Below are positions 33,490 to 42,772 of a stretch of 64,000 bases of DNA, piece after piece. This DNA comes from an uncultured Bacteroidales bacterium (GTDB lineage: Bacteria > Bacteroidota > Bacteroidia > Bacteroidales > UBA932). Where the stretch lies: positions 1 through 64,000 of the forward strand of contig CAJOKD010000005.1 of NCBI GenBank assembly GCA_905235085.1, given 5' to 3'. The notes beneath the pieces are model-generated. The model was not told the origin of the DNA and made no database searches. It saw only the letters and a list, made by a program, of their open reading frames with translations. Every line of letters begins with the position of its first letter. Position 1 is the stretch's first letter. The position numbers and the translations under genes are program-made.

Positions 33490-35619
33490 ATGAAAGATCT
33501 AAACAGAAAATCCATTTTGACAGCGCTCCTGGTCTGTGCGGCAGTGCTCGTATCCCAGGAAGCCGGCGCCCAGAAGAAATCCCGCAAGCAAGCGGAAATC
33601 CTCAACGGAACGATAGTCTATGTAGACCCGCTTGCGCGCACGTCCCCGGTAGAGGAAAAACTTAAGGCGAAGAACAAGCCCGCCCTTGAATATGCACCGA
33701 CCAAGACGGTCTATCTCTACCCTAAGGGCCAAAACATCGACCAGGGCATCGTAGAAGGCAAGAAAGCCGTGACCAAGGGCCCTCTCGTATCGAACGGACT
33801 CACCGGCCCGGAGAAAGCCGAAGGATGGGGATTCATCGCCAACGTGACGGACAGCGCCAGGATCGACATCTACCTTCCTGAGAAACCGAACGGACAGATG
33901 GTCATCGCCTCCCCTGGAGGAAGCTACTACAACCTCTCCACCTGGAATGAAGGCAGCTATCTGGCCAAATGGATGAACGACAGGGGCATAGCCTGCGCCG
34001 TCGTGAAGTACAGGCTCCCGAACGGGCACTGGCAGGTCCCGCTCCAGGATATGCAGAACGCATTCAGGTACTGCCGCTACCACGCAGAGGAGTGGGGCGT
34101 CAGGCAGATCGGAGTGATCGGATTCTCTGCCGGCGGACACCTCGCCAGCACCGTAGAGACGATGTACGTGGATGAAGTGACCAAGCCAGACTTCGCCGTG
34201 CTCATCTATCCGGTGATATCGATGACCGACGGAATCACCCACAAGAACACCAAGCAGAACCTCCTGGGCAAGCAGGAAGCCTGGGCCGACAGGGACGGAT
34301 TCTCATTCAGCCAATGGTACTACAGGAGGATAGAGAAGAAGGACCTCGAGGATATGTACGACACCAGCAACGACATCACCCCTTCCACCCCTCCTACTTT
34401 CCTGGCCCTGAGCACTGACGACAAGGTTGTCCCGGCAGCGAACTCGGTATCGTTCTACCGCGCGCTCGTCGAGAACAAAGTACCGGTGGAACTGCACATA
34501 TATCCTAGAGGCGGACACGGATGGGGATTCTCCGACCTCTCTTCCGGACTGGATCCGAAGCTCTGCAAGGACGCCCTGGGCTCCTGCAGGCCGGAATTCT
34601 CCAACGCCCTCGCCAGATGGCTGCAGCAGCAGCTCGAAAGCCTGGACACCAAGAAGGAGGAAGCCCAGCCAGCCAGGGTCGCCTTTACGAGAGTCCCTGA
34701 CGAGACCGTCTATCTCTATCCTGAAGGACAGAATTCCGACAAGGGAATAAAGGGCATCACCCTCGGCCCAGGCGAGTCGAACGGAATCGACAAGCCGGAA
34801 GAGTTCGTGGACAGGAACCTGCGCAACGTTGGAGACAGCGCCCGCTTCGATCTCTATTTCGCCAAGGAACCTAACGGCAAGATGGTCATCATCTGCCCTG
34901 GCGGAGCATACTGGTTCGACGCTGTGGTGACCGAAGGCGCCTATGTGGCAGAATGGCTCAACAGCCAGGGAATCAGTGCTGCAGTGGTCAAGTACCGCCT
35001 CCCTTACGGGCACTGGAACGTGCCTCTCACCGATGTCCAGAACGTATTCCGCTACTGCCGTTACCACGCCGCCGAGTGGGGCGTAAAGCAGATCGGAGTG
35101 ATGGGCTTCTCCGCAGGAGGACACCTTGCCGCATCGGCTTCCACCCTCTACTGCGACGCCATAACAAGGCCCGACTTCTCCGTCCTCGTCTATCCGGTGA
35201 TATCATCCGAGAAGGGCGTGGCCCACGAAGGCAGCTTCAACAACCTCATCGGAACCCGTGAATACTGGACCAACAGGTCCGCGGCCGTCAGCGGCACAGA
35301 ATCCACCTTCACGGCCTGGAGCGTCAACAAGGACAGATACAAGGGTCTTCAGGAGAGATATTCCCTGGACAAGCAGGTAAGCACCGACACCCCGAAGACA
35401 TTCATCATCTTCAGTTCTAACGACGGCGGCGTACCTCCGGAGAACGAAGTACGCTACTACAACTCCCTTGTCGAATGCGGAGTGCGTTGCGAGATGCACG
35501 CCTTCCCTGGAGGCGGCCACGGCTACGGCTTCAAGAGCGAGAAATACGAGAAAGACCCTATCAAGGACTACAGGGCCGACTTCCTCGCTTCGATGGCAAG
35601 GTTCCTGAGCGAATTGTAG
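33490..35619 (+). CDS. Secreted tandem alpha/beta-hydrolase (acetyl-esterase-like)
   Basis: A 709-residue exported protein (signal peptide ending near QEAGAQ, residue 28) built from two homologous hydrolase domains. Each starts with a TVYLYP(K/E)GQN phrase, then PGG(S/A)Y for the oxyanion hole, the nucleophile elbow GFSAGGHLA (Ser213 and Ser541), an acid in LSTDDKVVP or SSNDGGVPP, and the catalytic histidine in GGHGWGF or GGHGYGF. Both triads look intact. Single-domain relatives are annotated as acetyl esterases or xylan deacetylases, so action on acetylated plant or mucin glycans is likely but inferred. The end overlaps the convergent LysR gene by 52 bp. Confidence 0.9.
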   Translation: MKDLNRKSILTALLVCAAVLVSQEAGAQKKSRKQAEILNGTIVYVDPLARTSPVEEKLKAKNKPALEYAPTKTVYLYPKGQNIDQGIVEGKKAVTKGPLVSNGLTGPEKAEGWGFIANVTDSARIDIYLPEKPNGQMVIASPGGSYYNLSTWNEGSYLAKWMNDRGIACAVVKYRLPNGHWQVPLQDMQNAFRYCRYHAEEWGVRQIGVIGFSAGGHLASTVETMYVDEVTKPDFAVLIYPVISMTDGITHKNTKQNLLGKQEAWADRDGFSFSQWYYRRIEKKDLEDMYDTSNDITPSTPPTFLALSTDDKVVPAANSVSFYRALVENKVPVELHIYPRGGHGWGFSDLSSGLDPKLCKDALGSCRPEFSNALARWLQQQLESLDTKKEEAQPARVAFTRVPDETVYLYPEGQNSDKGIKGITLGPGESNGIDKPEEFVDRNLRNVGDSARFDLYFAKEPNGKMVIICPGGAYWFDAVVTEGAYVAEWLNSQGISAAVVKYRLPYGHWNVPLTDVQNVFRYCRYHAAEWGVKQIGVMGFSAGGHLAASASTLYCDAITRPDFSVLVYPVISSEKGVAHEGSFNNLIGTREYWTNRSAAVSGTESTFTAWSVNKDRYKGLQERYSLDKQVSTDTPKTFIIFSSNDGGVPPENEVRYYNSLVECGVRCEMHAFPGGGHGYGFKSEKYEKDPIKDYRADFLASMARFLSEL

Positions 35620-36407
35620 GCCGGATTGCCCTGGAACCCTTCTGCAGGCTCGACGAACAAGTCAAGTTCCAGAGAGCGGAGGGAAACGGGCATCCTTGAA
35701 AGACCTGACGGGGCTGCTTCCAACGGGAGCAGCCCTATCTTTTTCGAATCGGCGGAGAGCATCTCCCCCATAAGGGCAAGGGAGGATGTTACAAGCGATA
35801 CCTTTACTATAATATCCAGCGGCAGCAGCGGCATATACGGCTCCCAGACCACGAACCTCACTCCAGCCGGCAGGCTCCGCAGATCCTGTATTCCCGAATA
35901 TGAAGCATTGGAGGTCACCGCGGCAGCGCTGACGGTACCGGCGTAGCCTGAGCTCGCCTCGAAGGACAGTTCCTCTGCGTGGGGAGCCGTCCTGAAAAGG
36001 ACGTCGTATTCCTCCCCTCTCGCGGGGCAAACCTTGAACGAAAGCTCCGGCGCGGCGACGAGAAGCTTGCCAAGCAGGGACGGAAGGATATATCCGGCGA
36101 CGAAACTGTCCGTCACTATCCTGAACTGCCCCCGGGAAGAAAGCCTCCCATTCTCTCCAAACAAATCCTCCACGGCCGAATACCAATGCTGGATCCTCGA
36201 AGCATACTCCTGGAAGGTATGCCCAGCCGATGTCAGCCGGACGGAACCCCGGCTCCTTTCAAAAAGTTCCACTCCAAGGCTCTTCTCGAGTTCGGCAACA
36301 TTCTGGCTCACTGCAGGCTGCGATATTCCGAGCTTCTTGGCGGCAAGGGTGAAACTCCCCTCCCGAGCCACCGCCAGGAATACCCTCAATCTGGAATCTT
36401 CAATCAT
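35568..36407 (-). CDS. LysR-family transcriptional regulator
   Basis: A 279-residue LysR regulator: N-terminal winged helix (RLRVFLAVAREGSFTLAAKKL, then GISQPAVSQNVAELEKSLGVELFERS) and a periplasmic-binding-protein-like effector domain (FRIVTDSFVAGYILPSLLGKL onward). A TTG start two codons upstream is possible; the ATG at 36407 is 20 nt from a -7 element and gives the usual short N-terminus. The gene is convergent with the tandem esterase, so regulation of that gene is not implied by position. Effector unknown. Confidence 0.93.
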   Translation of the reverse strand: MIEDSRLRVFLAVAREGSFTLAAKKLGISQPAVSQNVAELEKSLGVELFERSRGSVRLTSAGHTFQEYASRIQHWYSAVEDLFGENGRLSSRGQFRIVTDSFVAGYILPSLLGKLLVAAPELSFKVCPARGEEYDVLFRTAPHAEELSFEASSGYAGTVSAAAVTSNASYSGIQDLRSLPAGVRFVVWEPYMPLLPLDIIVKVSLVTSSLALMGEMLSADSKKIGLLPLEAAPSGLSRMPVSLRSLELDLFVEPAEGFQGNPAYNSLRNLAIEARKSAL

Positions 36408-36427
36408 AAGCAATTCTTATATTACCG

Positions 36428-36435
36428 CAAAGATA
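36428..36435 (-). promoter_or_regulatory. Candidate -7 element for the LysR gene
   Basis: Minus-strand TATCTTTG, 20 nt before the ATG. Confidence 0.55.
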
Positions 36436-36499
36436 TAAGAAATTATTGTATTTCGGTAAATTTATATCGAATTTTCTTGCAGGAATAATTATATTGACT

Positions 36500-36507
36500 T
36501 AGATTTG
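36500..36507 (+). promoter_or_regulatory. Candidate -7 element for the second HTH gene
   Basis: TAGATTTG ends only 4 nt before the ATG at 36512, again pointing to a leaderless message. Confidence 0.5.
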
Positions 36508-36511
36508 CAGT

Positions 36512-36721
36512 ATGATCATAGTGAATATAGACGTGATGCTCGCCAAGAGGAAGATGTCCTCGGGCGAACTTGCTGAAAAGATAGGGATAACTCCGGCCAA
36601 TCTTTCCATTCTGAAGACCGGCAAGGCCAAGGCTATCAGGTTCTCCACCCTGGAATCGATCTGCAAGGCCCTGGACTGCCAGCCCGGAGACGTTCTCGAA
36701 TACAATGACAACAACCAATAA
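36512..36721 (+). CDS. Small HTH (YozG-like) regulator, paralogue
   Basis: A 69-residue helix-turn-helix protein (VNIDVMLAKRKMSSGELAEK, GITPANLSILKTGKAKAIRF, CKALDCQPGDVLEYNDNNQ). It is clearly related to the regulator at 31043-31276, sharing the VMLA(R/K)RKM, ELAEKIG and CKALDCQPGD segments, but ends soon after LEY. It lies 13 nt upstream of the M16 peptidase start, so the two are probably one transcript. The start is set by alignment with the paralogue. Confidence 0.87.
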   Translation: MIIVNIDVMLAKRKMSSGELAEKIGITPANLSILKTGKAKAIRFSTLESICKALDCQPGDVLEYNDNNQ

Positions 36722-36734
36722 TTTTCAAACGATT

Positions 36735-39545
36735 ATGAAAAGAATCATAACAGTGATCGCAGCGCTGGCTCTGACGGCTTCAGCCTTCCTTGCCAGCGCA
36801 CAGATGCCACAGCTGCCGAACGACCCTGCAGTCCGCAAGGGCACCCTCGACAACGGGCTCACCTATTACATCAGGCACAATGACAAGCCGGCCAACAGGG
36901 CTGAGTTCTACCTCGCTACCAACGTCGGTGCAATCCAGGAAACCCCTGACCAGGACGGTCTCGCCCACTTCCTCGAGCATATGTGCTTCAACGGAACCAA
37001 GAACTTCCCAGGCAAAGCCCTGCTGGAATGGCTCCAGAGCATCGGTGCTTCCTTCGGAGGCAATGTCAACGCAGCTACCGGGATCGACCAGACCCAGTAT
37101 ATGCTCAACAACATTCCTCTCGTCAGGCCTACCGTGGTCGACTCCTGCCTGCTCATCCTGCACGACTATTCCCACTTCGTGACCAACGACCCTGTCGAGA
37201 TAGACAAGGAGCGTCCTGTCATCATCGAGGAAAGGCGCAGCCGCAGGAACGCACAGTGGAGGTCGTTCGAGAAATCCCTCCCTTACCTCTACGGCGACAC
37301 CAAGTATTCCACCTGCACCCTCATCGGAAGCCAGGAGAACCTCGAGACCTTCAAGCCTGAAAGCCTCGTGAACTTCTACCGCACCTGGTACCGCCCTGAT
37401 ATGCAGGCAGTTGTGGTGGTCGGTGACATCGACGTGGACGAAGTCGAGGCAAAGATCAAGAGCACTTGGGCCGACATCCCCAAGGCAGAGAATCCTAAGG
37501 AGAAGGACAAGATCAGCATCGGAGAGTTCACCGAGCCACGCGTCGGAGTCCTGACCGACCCGGAGACCACCTCCCCTAGCATCGAGCTCTACTGGATCAA
37601 CGACGCCCGTGACGAAGCCCTCAACAGCACCGCTACCGGATTCTCCGTGGACTTCATCGAGAATCTCATCGGCAACATTATGTACGAGCGTTTCAATGAC
37701 ATCACTTCCAAGGCTGACTCTCCATTCCTGAGAGGAACGTTCTCATACGGGAAACTCAACGATGCAATGGAAGCCACTGTAGGTTCCGTCACCCTCAAGG
37801 AGGACAACATCGAAGGAGGATTCAAGTCATTCCTCTCCGAACTCGAGAAGCTCAAGAGATTCGGTTTCTCCGAAGGCGAAGTAACCAGGGCAAAGGACAA
37901 TCTCCTTTCCTACTTCGAGAAGGCTGCCAACGAGGCTGAGACCAGGAAGAACCCTGAGTTCGTCCACCCTCTCGTGAACAACTTCTTCGACAACGAAGCC
38001 TATATGGAGCCTAGCCAGGAATATGAGTTCGCAAAGGCCTTCGCCGGCCAGATTAACGCCCAGCTCCTGAACCAGATGGCAGGTGAACTCATCCCTGAGA
38101 ACAACCTCGTAGTGATCTACAGCGGACCAGAGAAGGAAGGCATCGCCACTCCTACCGAGAGCCGTCTCCTCGCCCTGATGGAAGAAGTCAAGGCTGCTGA
38201 AATCGCTGCCCCGGCCGAGGAAACCGCTTCCGAGCCTCTGATGGACCCTTCCAAGCTCAAGGGCTCCAAGGTCAAGAAGACCGCATCCACTATCTACGAC
38301 GCCACTCTGTGGACTCTCAAGAACGGAGTCAAGGTGGTCGTCCTCCCTACCGACTACAAGAAGGACCAGATCCTCTTCAACCTCTACAAGGCTGGTGGAC
38401 AGAGCCTTATCAATGACGAGGACATCGCTTCATTCGACAACAGCGTCTACAGTGTATTTGAGAATATGCAGGGTGTGTCCAAGTTCAAGGGCACAGAACT
38501 CACCAAGATGCTCGCCGGAAAGAACGTCTCCGTAAGCTCCTACATCGACAACCTCTACAGCGGTATCTCCGGAAGGTCTACCGTAAAGGATCTCGAAACC
38601 GCGCTTCAGCTCCTCTATCTCGAATACACCGATCCTCGTTTCGACCAGGAAGAGTGGGACAATGCTATCGCCCAACTCAAGGCCCTGCTGCCGAACATTG
38701 AGAATACCCCTAACTACGCTCTCCAGAAAGAGATCGCCAAGGCAGTCTATGAGGACAGCCCGAGGAACGAAATCGTTTCTATGGACAAGCTCGGCAAAGT
38801 CAGCCTGGCAGCCGTTGAAAAGAATTACAAGAAGCTGTTCGCTGACGCAAAGGATGCCGTTATGGTGATTACCGGCGACGTCAACCTCGAGACTCTCAAG
38901 CCTCTGGTTGAGAAGTATGTCGGCTCGCTCCCTAAGGGCAAGAAAGCTACCAGCTGGATGAACGTCGGACCTTTCTTCAAGAAGGGAGAGAACGTCGATG
39001 TCTTCAGCACCGTAATGGAGACTCCTCTGTGCACCGTGCTCGGTGTGTACACCGACTACTCACCGTTCTCTGTTGCAAAGCTCGTGAACGCCAAGGCGGT
39101 AAGCTATGTGCTTGACCAGATCTACGTGGATACCCTCCGCGAAGACGAGGGCGGCACCTACGGCGCATCCACGATGGCAGACGTCCAGCAGGAGCCGGAA
39201 GAGAAGACGCTGCTCCAGATAGCGTTCCAGTGCAATCCTGAAATGGTCGAGAATCTCCGCGTCATCTGCAGGGACGAGTTCCGCAAGCTTGCTGAGAACG
39301 GTCCTACCGACGAGCAGTTCAACCGTACCATCGAGAACTTCAAGAAGAACATCCCTGAGAGCAGGATCAACAACCAGTACTGGATGTCCAACATCATCAA
39401 GTTCTTCAAGAATGGCTACGACTACGATGCCGAATATGAGGCCGCCGTCGCTAACCTGACCAAGGATAGCATCCGCGAAGCAGCCGGCAGGCTCTACCAC
39501 TCCGGCAACTACACCGAAGTCGTCCAGAACCCACAGGCGAAGTAA
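36735..39545 (+). CDS. M16-family zinc peptidase (PqqL/insulinase-like)
   Basis: A 936-residue exported metallopeptidase. The signal peptide (MKRIITVIAALALTASAFLA) precedes two M16 halves. The first holds the inverted zinc motif HFLEHMCFNG (His78, Glu81, His82) and the distal glutamate region; the second half (from about residue 510, WTLKNGVKVVVLP) lacks it, as usual. Extracytoplasmic M16 enzymes degrade or process peptides. An in-frame ATG at 36705 would extend the protein into the upstream gene; 36735 gives a standard signal peptide. A strong terminator follows. Confidence 0.93.
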   Translation: MKRIITVIAALALTASAFLASAQMPQLPNDPAVRKGTLDNGLTYYIRHNDKPANRAEFYLATNVGAIQETPDQDGLAHFLEHMCFNGTKNFPGKALLEWLQSIGASFGGNVNAATGIDQTQYMLNNIPLVRPTVVDSCLLILHDYSHFVTNDPVEIDKERPVIIEERRSRRNAQWRSFEKSLPYLYGDTKYSTCTLIGSQENLETFKPESLVNFYRTWYRPDMQAVVVVGDIDVDEVEAKIKSTWADIPKAENPKEKDKISIGEFTEPRVGVLTDPETTSPSIELYWINDARDEALNSTATGFSVDFIENLIGNIMYERFNDITSKADSPFLRGTFSYGKLNDAMEATVGSVTLKEDNIEGGFKSFLSELEKLKRFGFSEGEVTRAKDNLLSYFEKAANEAETRKNPEFVHPLVNNFFDNEAYMEPSQEYEFAKAFAGQINAQLLNQMAGELIPENNLVVIYSGPEKEGIATPTESRLLALMEEVKAAEIAAPAEETASEPLMDPSKLKGSKVKKTASTIYDATLWTLKNGVKVVVLPTDYKKDQILFNLYKAGGQSLINDEDIASFDNSVYSVFENMQGVSKFKGTELTKMLAGKNVSVSSYIDNLYSGISGRSTVKDLETALQLLYLEYTDPRFDQEEWDNAIAQLKALLPNIENTPNYALQKEIAKAVYEDSPRNEIVSMDKLGKVSLAAVEKNYKKLFADAKDAVMVITGDVNLETLKPLVEKYVGSLPKGKKATSWMNVGPFFKKGENVDVFSTVMETPLCTVLGVYTDYSPFSVAKLVNAKAVSYVLDQIYVDTLREDEGGTYGASTMADVQQEPEEKTLLQIAFQCNPEMVENLRVICRDEFRKLAENGPTDEQFNRTIENFKKNIPESRINNQYWMSNIIKFFKNGYDYDAEYEAAVANLTKDSIREAAGRLYHSGNYTEVVQNPQAK

Positions 39546-39568
39546 TTCCCTAGTGAATATAGTATAGC

Positions 39569-39602
39569 AAGAGGTCGACTCAAAAGGTCGACCTCTTATT
39601 TT
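39569..39602 (+). terminator. Terminator after the M16 peptidase
   Basis: AAGAGGTCGAC (39569-39579) pairs with GTCGACCTCTT (39587-39597), then ATTTTT. A perfect 11-bp stem. Confidence 0.88.
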
Positions 39603-39859
39603 TCACCAGGCAGCGCTGCGGCGGCAGCTGCCCGAAGTGCGACCAGGCACTCAGGTCCATCGCCGCTGCGGTAGTCGGACCAGTCGCTGATGACATTTCC
39701 CGCAGAGTGCAGGAGTACGACGCCGAGGAGACAGAGGACAAGGATAACGTAAGGTATCACGCCGCCGGGTACCTGTCCCTTGCTGGAGAGATACGCGAAA
39801 GTCGCTATCACAGGCATAGTTGAGACAGGGAAAGACAGTATCTGGTCACAACGAACCAT
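39596..39859 (-). pseudogene. Truncated UbiA/MenA-like prenyltransferase
   Basis: The 87 codons match only the N-terminal part of UbiA-type prenyltransferases, closest to MenA-like enzymes: LSFPVSTMPVIATFAYLSSK, two membrane segments, and the first substrate motif LHSAGNVISDWSDYRSG. After that the frame runs into an unrelated tail (DGPECLVALRAAAAAALPGEK) and stops inside the terminator of the M16 gene. Full-length enzymes have about 290-310 residues with eight or nine helices and a second Asp-rich motif, all missing. Most likely a 3'-deleted pseudogene. Confidence 0.72.
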
Positions 39860-39921
39860 TCTTTCAGTGAGTGTTTCATATAGATATATGGGTTTTGGAC
39901 TTCTAATTTACATTTTTTATT

Positions 39922-39929
39922 TATTTTTG
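39922..39929 (+). promoter_or_regulatory. -7 element for the DMT transporter (near-leaderless)
   Basis: TATTTTTG ends 8 nt before the ATG at 39938. Confidence 0.6.
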
Positions 39930-39937
39930 CCCAGAAA

Positions 39938-40873
39938 ATGAATCACATCGGAGAACTCATATCGCTGGGCGTAGCAATGTCGTGGACCATTACGGCCTGG
40001 TTCTCCGACAAATCCAGCAGACGGGCAGGCACAATGGTCACCAACGTACTCAGGTTGGTGCTCGCCGTCATATTCCTGGGTCTTCTCCTCTGGGTCACTG
40101 TAGGACGCCCGTATCCGGTGTATTCCGACAAGGACACTTGGCTCTGGCTCGGTCTTTCCGCCCTGGTGGGATACGTATTCGGTGACTACTGCCTATTCAC
40201 TTGCTACCTGCACATCGGGCCGCGTTTCGGACAGTTGATGATGACCCTCGCTCCCCCTATAGCAGCCATCGCAGGATGGATGCTGTTGGGCGAGACGCTT
40301 TCCCTGAAATCCATCTTTGCGATGGTCGTAACCCTCTGCGGTATAGGTATTTCCATCTTGAGCCGGGACTCAGGAAACCATTTCAAGCTAGACCTTCCGC
40401 TCAAAGGCATCCTCCTTGGGATCGGAGCCGGTATCGGGCAGGGTGTCGGCCTGGTACTCAGCAAGGTTGGTATGCAGAATTACGCAGATGCCATCCCTTC
40501 GGACTCTCCTGCGCTGATGGAGTCTATGCTTCCCTTCGCTTCCACGATGATCAGGGCCGTTATCGGCAGCGCCGGTTTCTTCATCCTGCTGAGCTTGCAG
40601 AAGGGCCTGGGAAGGCTCAAGGATGCTGTCCACGACCCGGTCACGATGAAATATGCCTCGATCATCACGTTGTTCGGTCCGGCGTTAGGAGTGTCCCTCT
40701 CGCTGATGGCTGTCCGCTATGCCAATGCCGGAATAGCATCCACGCTGATGGCGCTCACTCCCGTTATGATAATAGTGCCGGAAGTGCTGGTGAACAAAAA
40801 GAATATACGCCTGAAGGAGATAATAGGACTGGTTGTCAGTATCAGCGGTGTCGCTCTGTTCTTCCTTCTCTGA
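39938..40873 (+). CDS. EamA/DMT-family transporter
   Basis: A 311-residue inner-membrane protein with about ten hydrophobic helices in two EamA repeats. Repeat one ends in RFGQLMMTLAPPIAAIAGWMLLGETLSLKSIFAM; repeat two in YANAGIASTLMALTPVMIIVPEVLVNKKNIRLKEIIGLVVSI. Both end-segments carry the typical Pro followed by an acidic residue. DMT exporters and importers carry amino acids, nucleotide precursors or other metabolites; the substrate is not predictable. It is followed 19 nt later by the aldo/keto reductase and then the HAD phosphatase, probably as one operon. Confidence 0.88.
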   Translation: MNHIGELISLGVAMSWTITAWFSDKSSRRAGTMVTNVLRLVLAVIFLGLLLWVTVGRPYPVYSDKDTWLWLGLSALVGYVFGDYCLFTCYLHIGPRFGQLMMTLAPPIAAIAGWMLLGETLSLKSIFAMVVTLCGIGISILSRDSGNHFKLDLPLKGILLGIGAGIGQGVGLVLSKVGMQNYADAIPSDSPALMESMLPFASTMIRAVIGSAGFFILLSLQKGLGRLKDAVHDPVTMKYASIITLFGPALGVSLSLMAVRYANAGIASTLMALTPVMIIVPEVLVNKKNIRLKEIIGLVVSISGVALFFLL

Positions 40874-40892
40874 CAATTATTTACGCAGACAA

Positions 40893-41705
40893 ATGATACT
40901 TCAAGAAACATACACCCTGTCCAATGGGGTCAGTATTCCCAAGGTGGGTCTGGGGACCTGGCTCATTCCCGACGATAAGGTCACCGAAGCCTCCTCCGAG
41001 GCGATTGCGGCCGGTTACAGGCACATCGACACGGCACAGGCATACGACAACGAGGAAGGGGTCGGAAGGGCCGTCCGTGCCTGCGGGCTGCCTCGCGAAG
41101 AGATGTTCCTGACCACCAAGGTCGCGGCTGAGATAAAGAGCTACGAAGGCGCTGCCGCTTCCATAGACGAATCCCTCCGCAAGCTGGATGCCGGCCATAT
41201 CGACCTGCTGCTGGTCCACTGCCCTCAGCCGTGGGCGGAATTCCGCGGAGCCAAGCGCTATTTCGCTGAGAACAAGCAGGTCTGGCGGGCTCTGGAAGAT
41301 GCTTACATCGCAGGAAAGGTCAGGGCCATAGGTGTTTCCAACTTCCTGACCGACGATCTTGAAAACATCCTTGAAGACTGCCGTATCAAGCCTATGGTCA
41401 ACCAGTTCAAGGTCCATATAGGCGAGACTCCGCTCCCTCTGATCGGATTCTGCGAGGACCACGGCATACTGGTGGAGGCATATTCCCCGATAGCACACGG
41501 CTCGGCTCTGAAGAGCGAAGTCGTCGGGAAGATGGCTACCGCATACGGTGTGACGGTGCCCCAGCTTTGCATCAGGTACACGCTCCAGCTCGGAGCGGTA
41601 TCCCTGCCGAAATCATCCGATCCCGGCCATATCCGTTCCAACGCGAGCCTAGATTTCGTGATCAAGGATGAGGATATGGAATTCCTGAAAACGGTTGCAG
41701 GATGA
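40893..41705 (+). CDS. Aldo/keto reductase
   Basis: A 270-residue NADPH-dependent aldo/keto reductase of the 2,5-diketogluconate reductase type. The catalytic tetrad is visible: Asp and Tyr in YRHIDTAQAYDNEEGVG, Lys in FLTTKVAAE, and His in DLLLVHCPQPW; the cofactor-binding C-terminal segment is SLPKSSDPGHIRSNASL. An extension upstream into the transporter gene is open, but the ATG at 40893 gives the usual N-terminus (LSNGVSIPKVGLGTW). Its stop overlaps the next start (ATGA). Confidence 0.94.
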   Translation: MILQETYTLSNGVSIPKVGLGTWLIPDDKVTEASSEAIAAGYRHIDTAQAYDNEEGVGRAVRACGLPREEMFLTTKVAAEIKSYEGAAASIDESLRKLDAGHIDLLLVHCPQPWAEFRGAKRYFAENKQVWRALEDAYIAGKVRAIGVSNFLTDDLENILEDCRIKPMVNQFKVHIGETPLPLIGFCEDHGILVEAYSPIAHGSALKSEVVGKMATAYGVTVPQLCIRYTLQLGAVSLPKSSDPGHIRSNASLDFVIKDEDMEFLKTVAG

Positions 41706-42499
41706 GGAAACGTTACCTTTTCTTCGACGTCGACGGGACATTGATCGCGGGCGGGAGCTACGCGAAGAATTATATTCCCGAGTCCACAAGGCGCGCCATC
41801 GAGCTGCTCCGGACGGACGGGCATTTCCTCTGCCTGGCCACAGGCCGCTCCGAGGCGATGGCAAGGGGATATATGCAGGAACTCGGTTTCGACAATATGG
41901 TCAGCGACGGTGGCTACGGCATAACTATCGATGGGAAACTCCTGGGAATCAAGCCGTTGCCGAAAGACAAGATGATCGCTCTGCTGAAGGAATGCGAGTC
42001 CAGGGGCATTCCTTGGGCGATCCAGCCAGACAATTCGGTCACGCGTCTCGCGCCTGACGGCCGCTTCTACGATTTCACTCACGACACTTACCAGGAGACG
42101 CGGACGGTCCCGGGCCTCGACCCGGAGTCCTTCGAGAATCTCTACAAGGCATTCATAGCTTGCTACTACCCTGTCGAGCATTCGCTGGAATCCCTCAAGG
42201 AGCTGCCCTTCTGCCGTTTCCACCACGAATACATATTCGTAGAACCGTCGGACAAAGGTGCGGGGATACACCGCATCCTGGAGCGTTTCGGCGGAAGCTG
42301 CGAGGACGCAATTGTGTTCGGGGATTCCGACAATGACCTGTCTATGTTCGGGGACGACGGCTGGATCCGGGTCGCGATGGGCAATGCTTCGGAAAGGCTG
42401 AAGGAGAAAGCCGACCTGATTACGACGGACGTCGACAAGGACGGCATCTGGAATGCCTGCGTCAAACTCGGATTACTGAAAACAAATGGCGACCGATAA
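41702..42499 (+). CDS. Cof-type HAD phosphatase
   Basis: A 265-residue haloacid-dehalogenase phosphatase of the Cof/IIB group: motif I FFDVDGTLIAGGS with the two catalytic aspartates, motif II in LATGRSEAM, a cap domain in the middle, a late lysine, and motif IV VFGDSDNDLSMF followed by VAMGNASERLKEKADLIT. These enzymes remove phosphate from sugar phosphates, flavin or PLP intermediates; the actual substrate is open. It is the last gene of the transporter-reductase-phosphatase run. Confidence 0.93.
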   Translation: MRKRYLFFDVDGTLIAGGSYAKNYIPESTRRAIELLRTDGHFLCLATGRSEAMARGYMQELGFDNMVSDGGYGITIDGKLLGIKPLPKDKMIALLKECESRGIPWAIQPDNSVTRLAPDGRFYDFTHDTYQETRTVPGLDPESFENLYKAFIACYYPVEHSLESLKELPFCRFHHEYIFVEPSDKGAGIHRILERFGGSCEDAIVFGDSDNDLSMFGDDGWIRVAMGNASERLKEKADLITTDVDKDGIWNACVKLGLLKTNGDR

Positions 42500-42540
42500 T
42501 CTCTTATCAGTCGCCACATCCTTTATGTATTTCTCCCGGT

Positions 42541-42714
42541 TTACTCAGCAGGGGAAATAGCTCCCATAGGGCAAGCATCTGCGCAGGTGCCGCAATCGAT
42601 GCAAACTTCAGGATCGATGCTGTAAACATCACCCTCGTGGATAGCGCCCTGAGGGCACTCTGCCATACAGGTGCCGCAAGCAACGCATTCAGTTTCAGAA
42701 ATCTTGTAAGCCAT
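42541..42714 (-). CDS. 2[4Fe-4S] ferredoxin
   Basis: A 57-residue clostridial-type ferredoxin, easily missed because of its length. Two full cluster motifs are present: CVACGTCMAECPQGAI and CIDCGTCADACPMGAI, each CxxCxxCxxxCP. The start MAYKISETEC is standard. It is a likely electron acceptor for the pyruvate:ferredoxin oxidoreductase of this window, though they are 13 kb apart. A -7 element lies 40 nt upstream and the gene stands alone. Confidence 0.97.
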   Translation of the reverse strand: MAYKISETECVACGTCMAECPQGAIHEGDVYSIDPEVCIDCGTCADACPMGAISPAE

Positions 42715-42754
42715 AATTCGTTATAAGTTAGTTGAACAATTTTCAAATTGTGTG

Positions 42755-42762
42755 CAAAGATA
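42755..42762 (-). promoter_or_regulatory. Candidate -7 element for the ferredoxin
   Basis: Minus-strand TATCTTTG, 40 nt before the ATG at 42714. Confidence 0.55.
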
Positions 42763-42772
42763 AACTTTAAAT

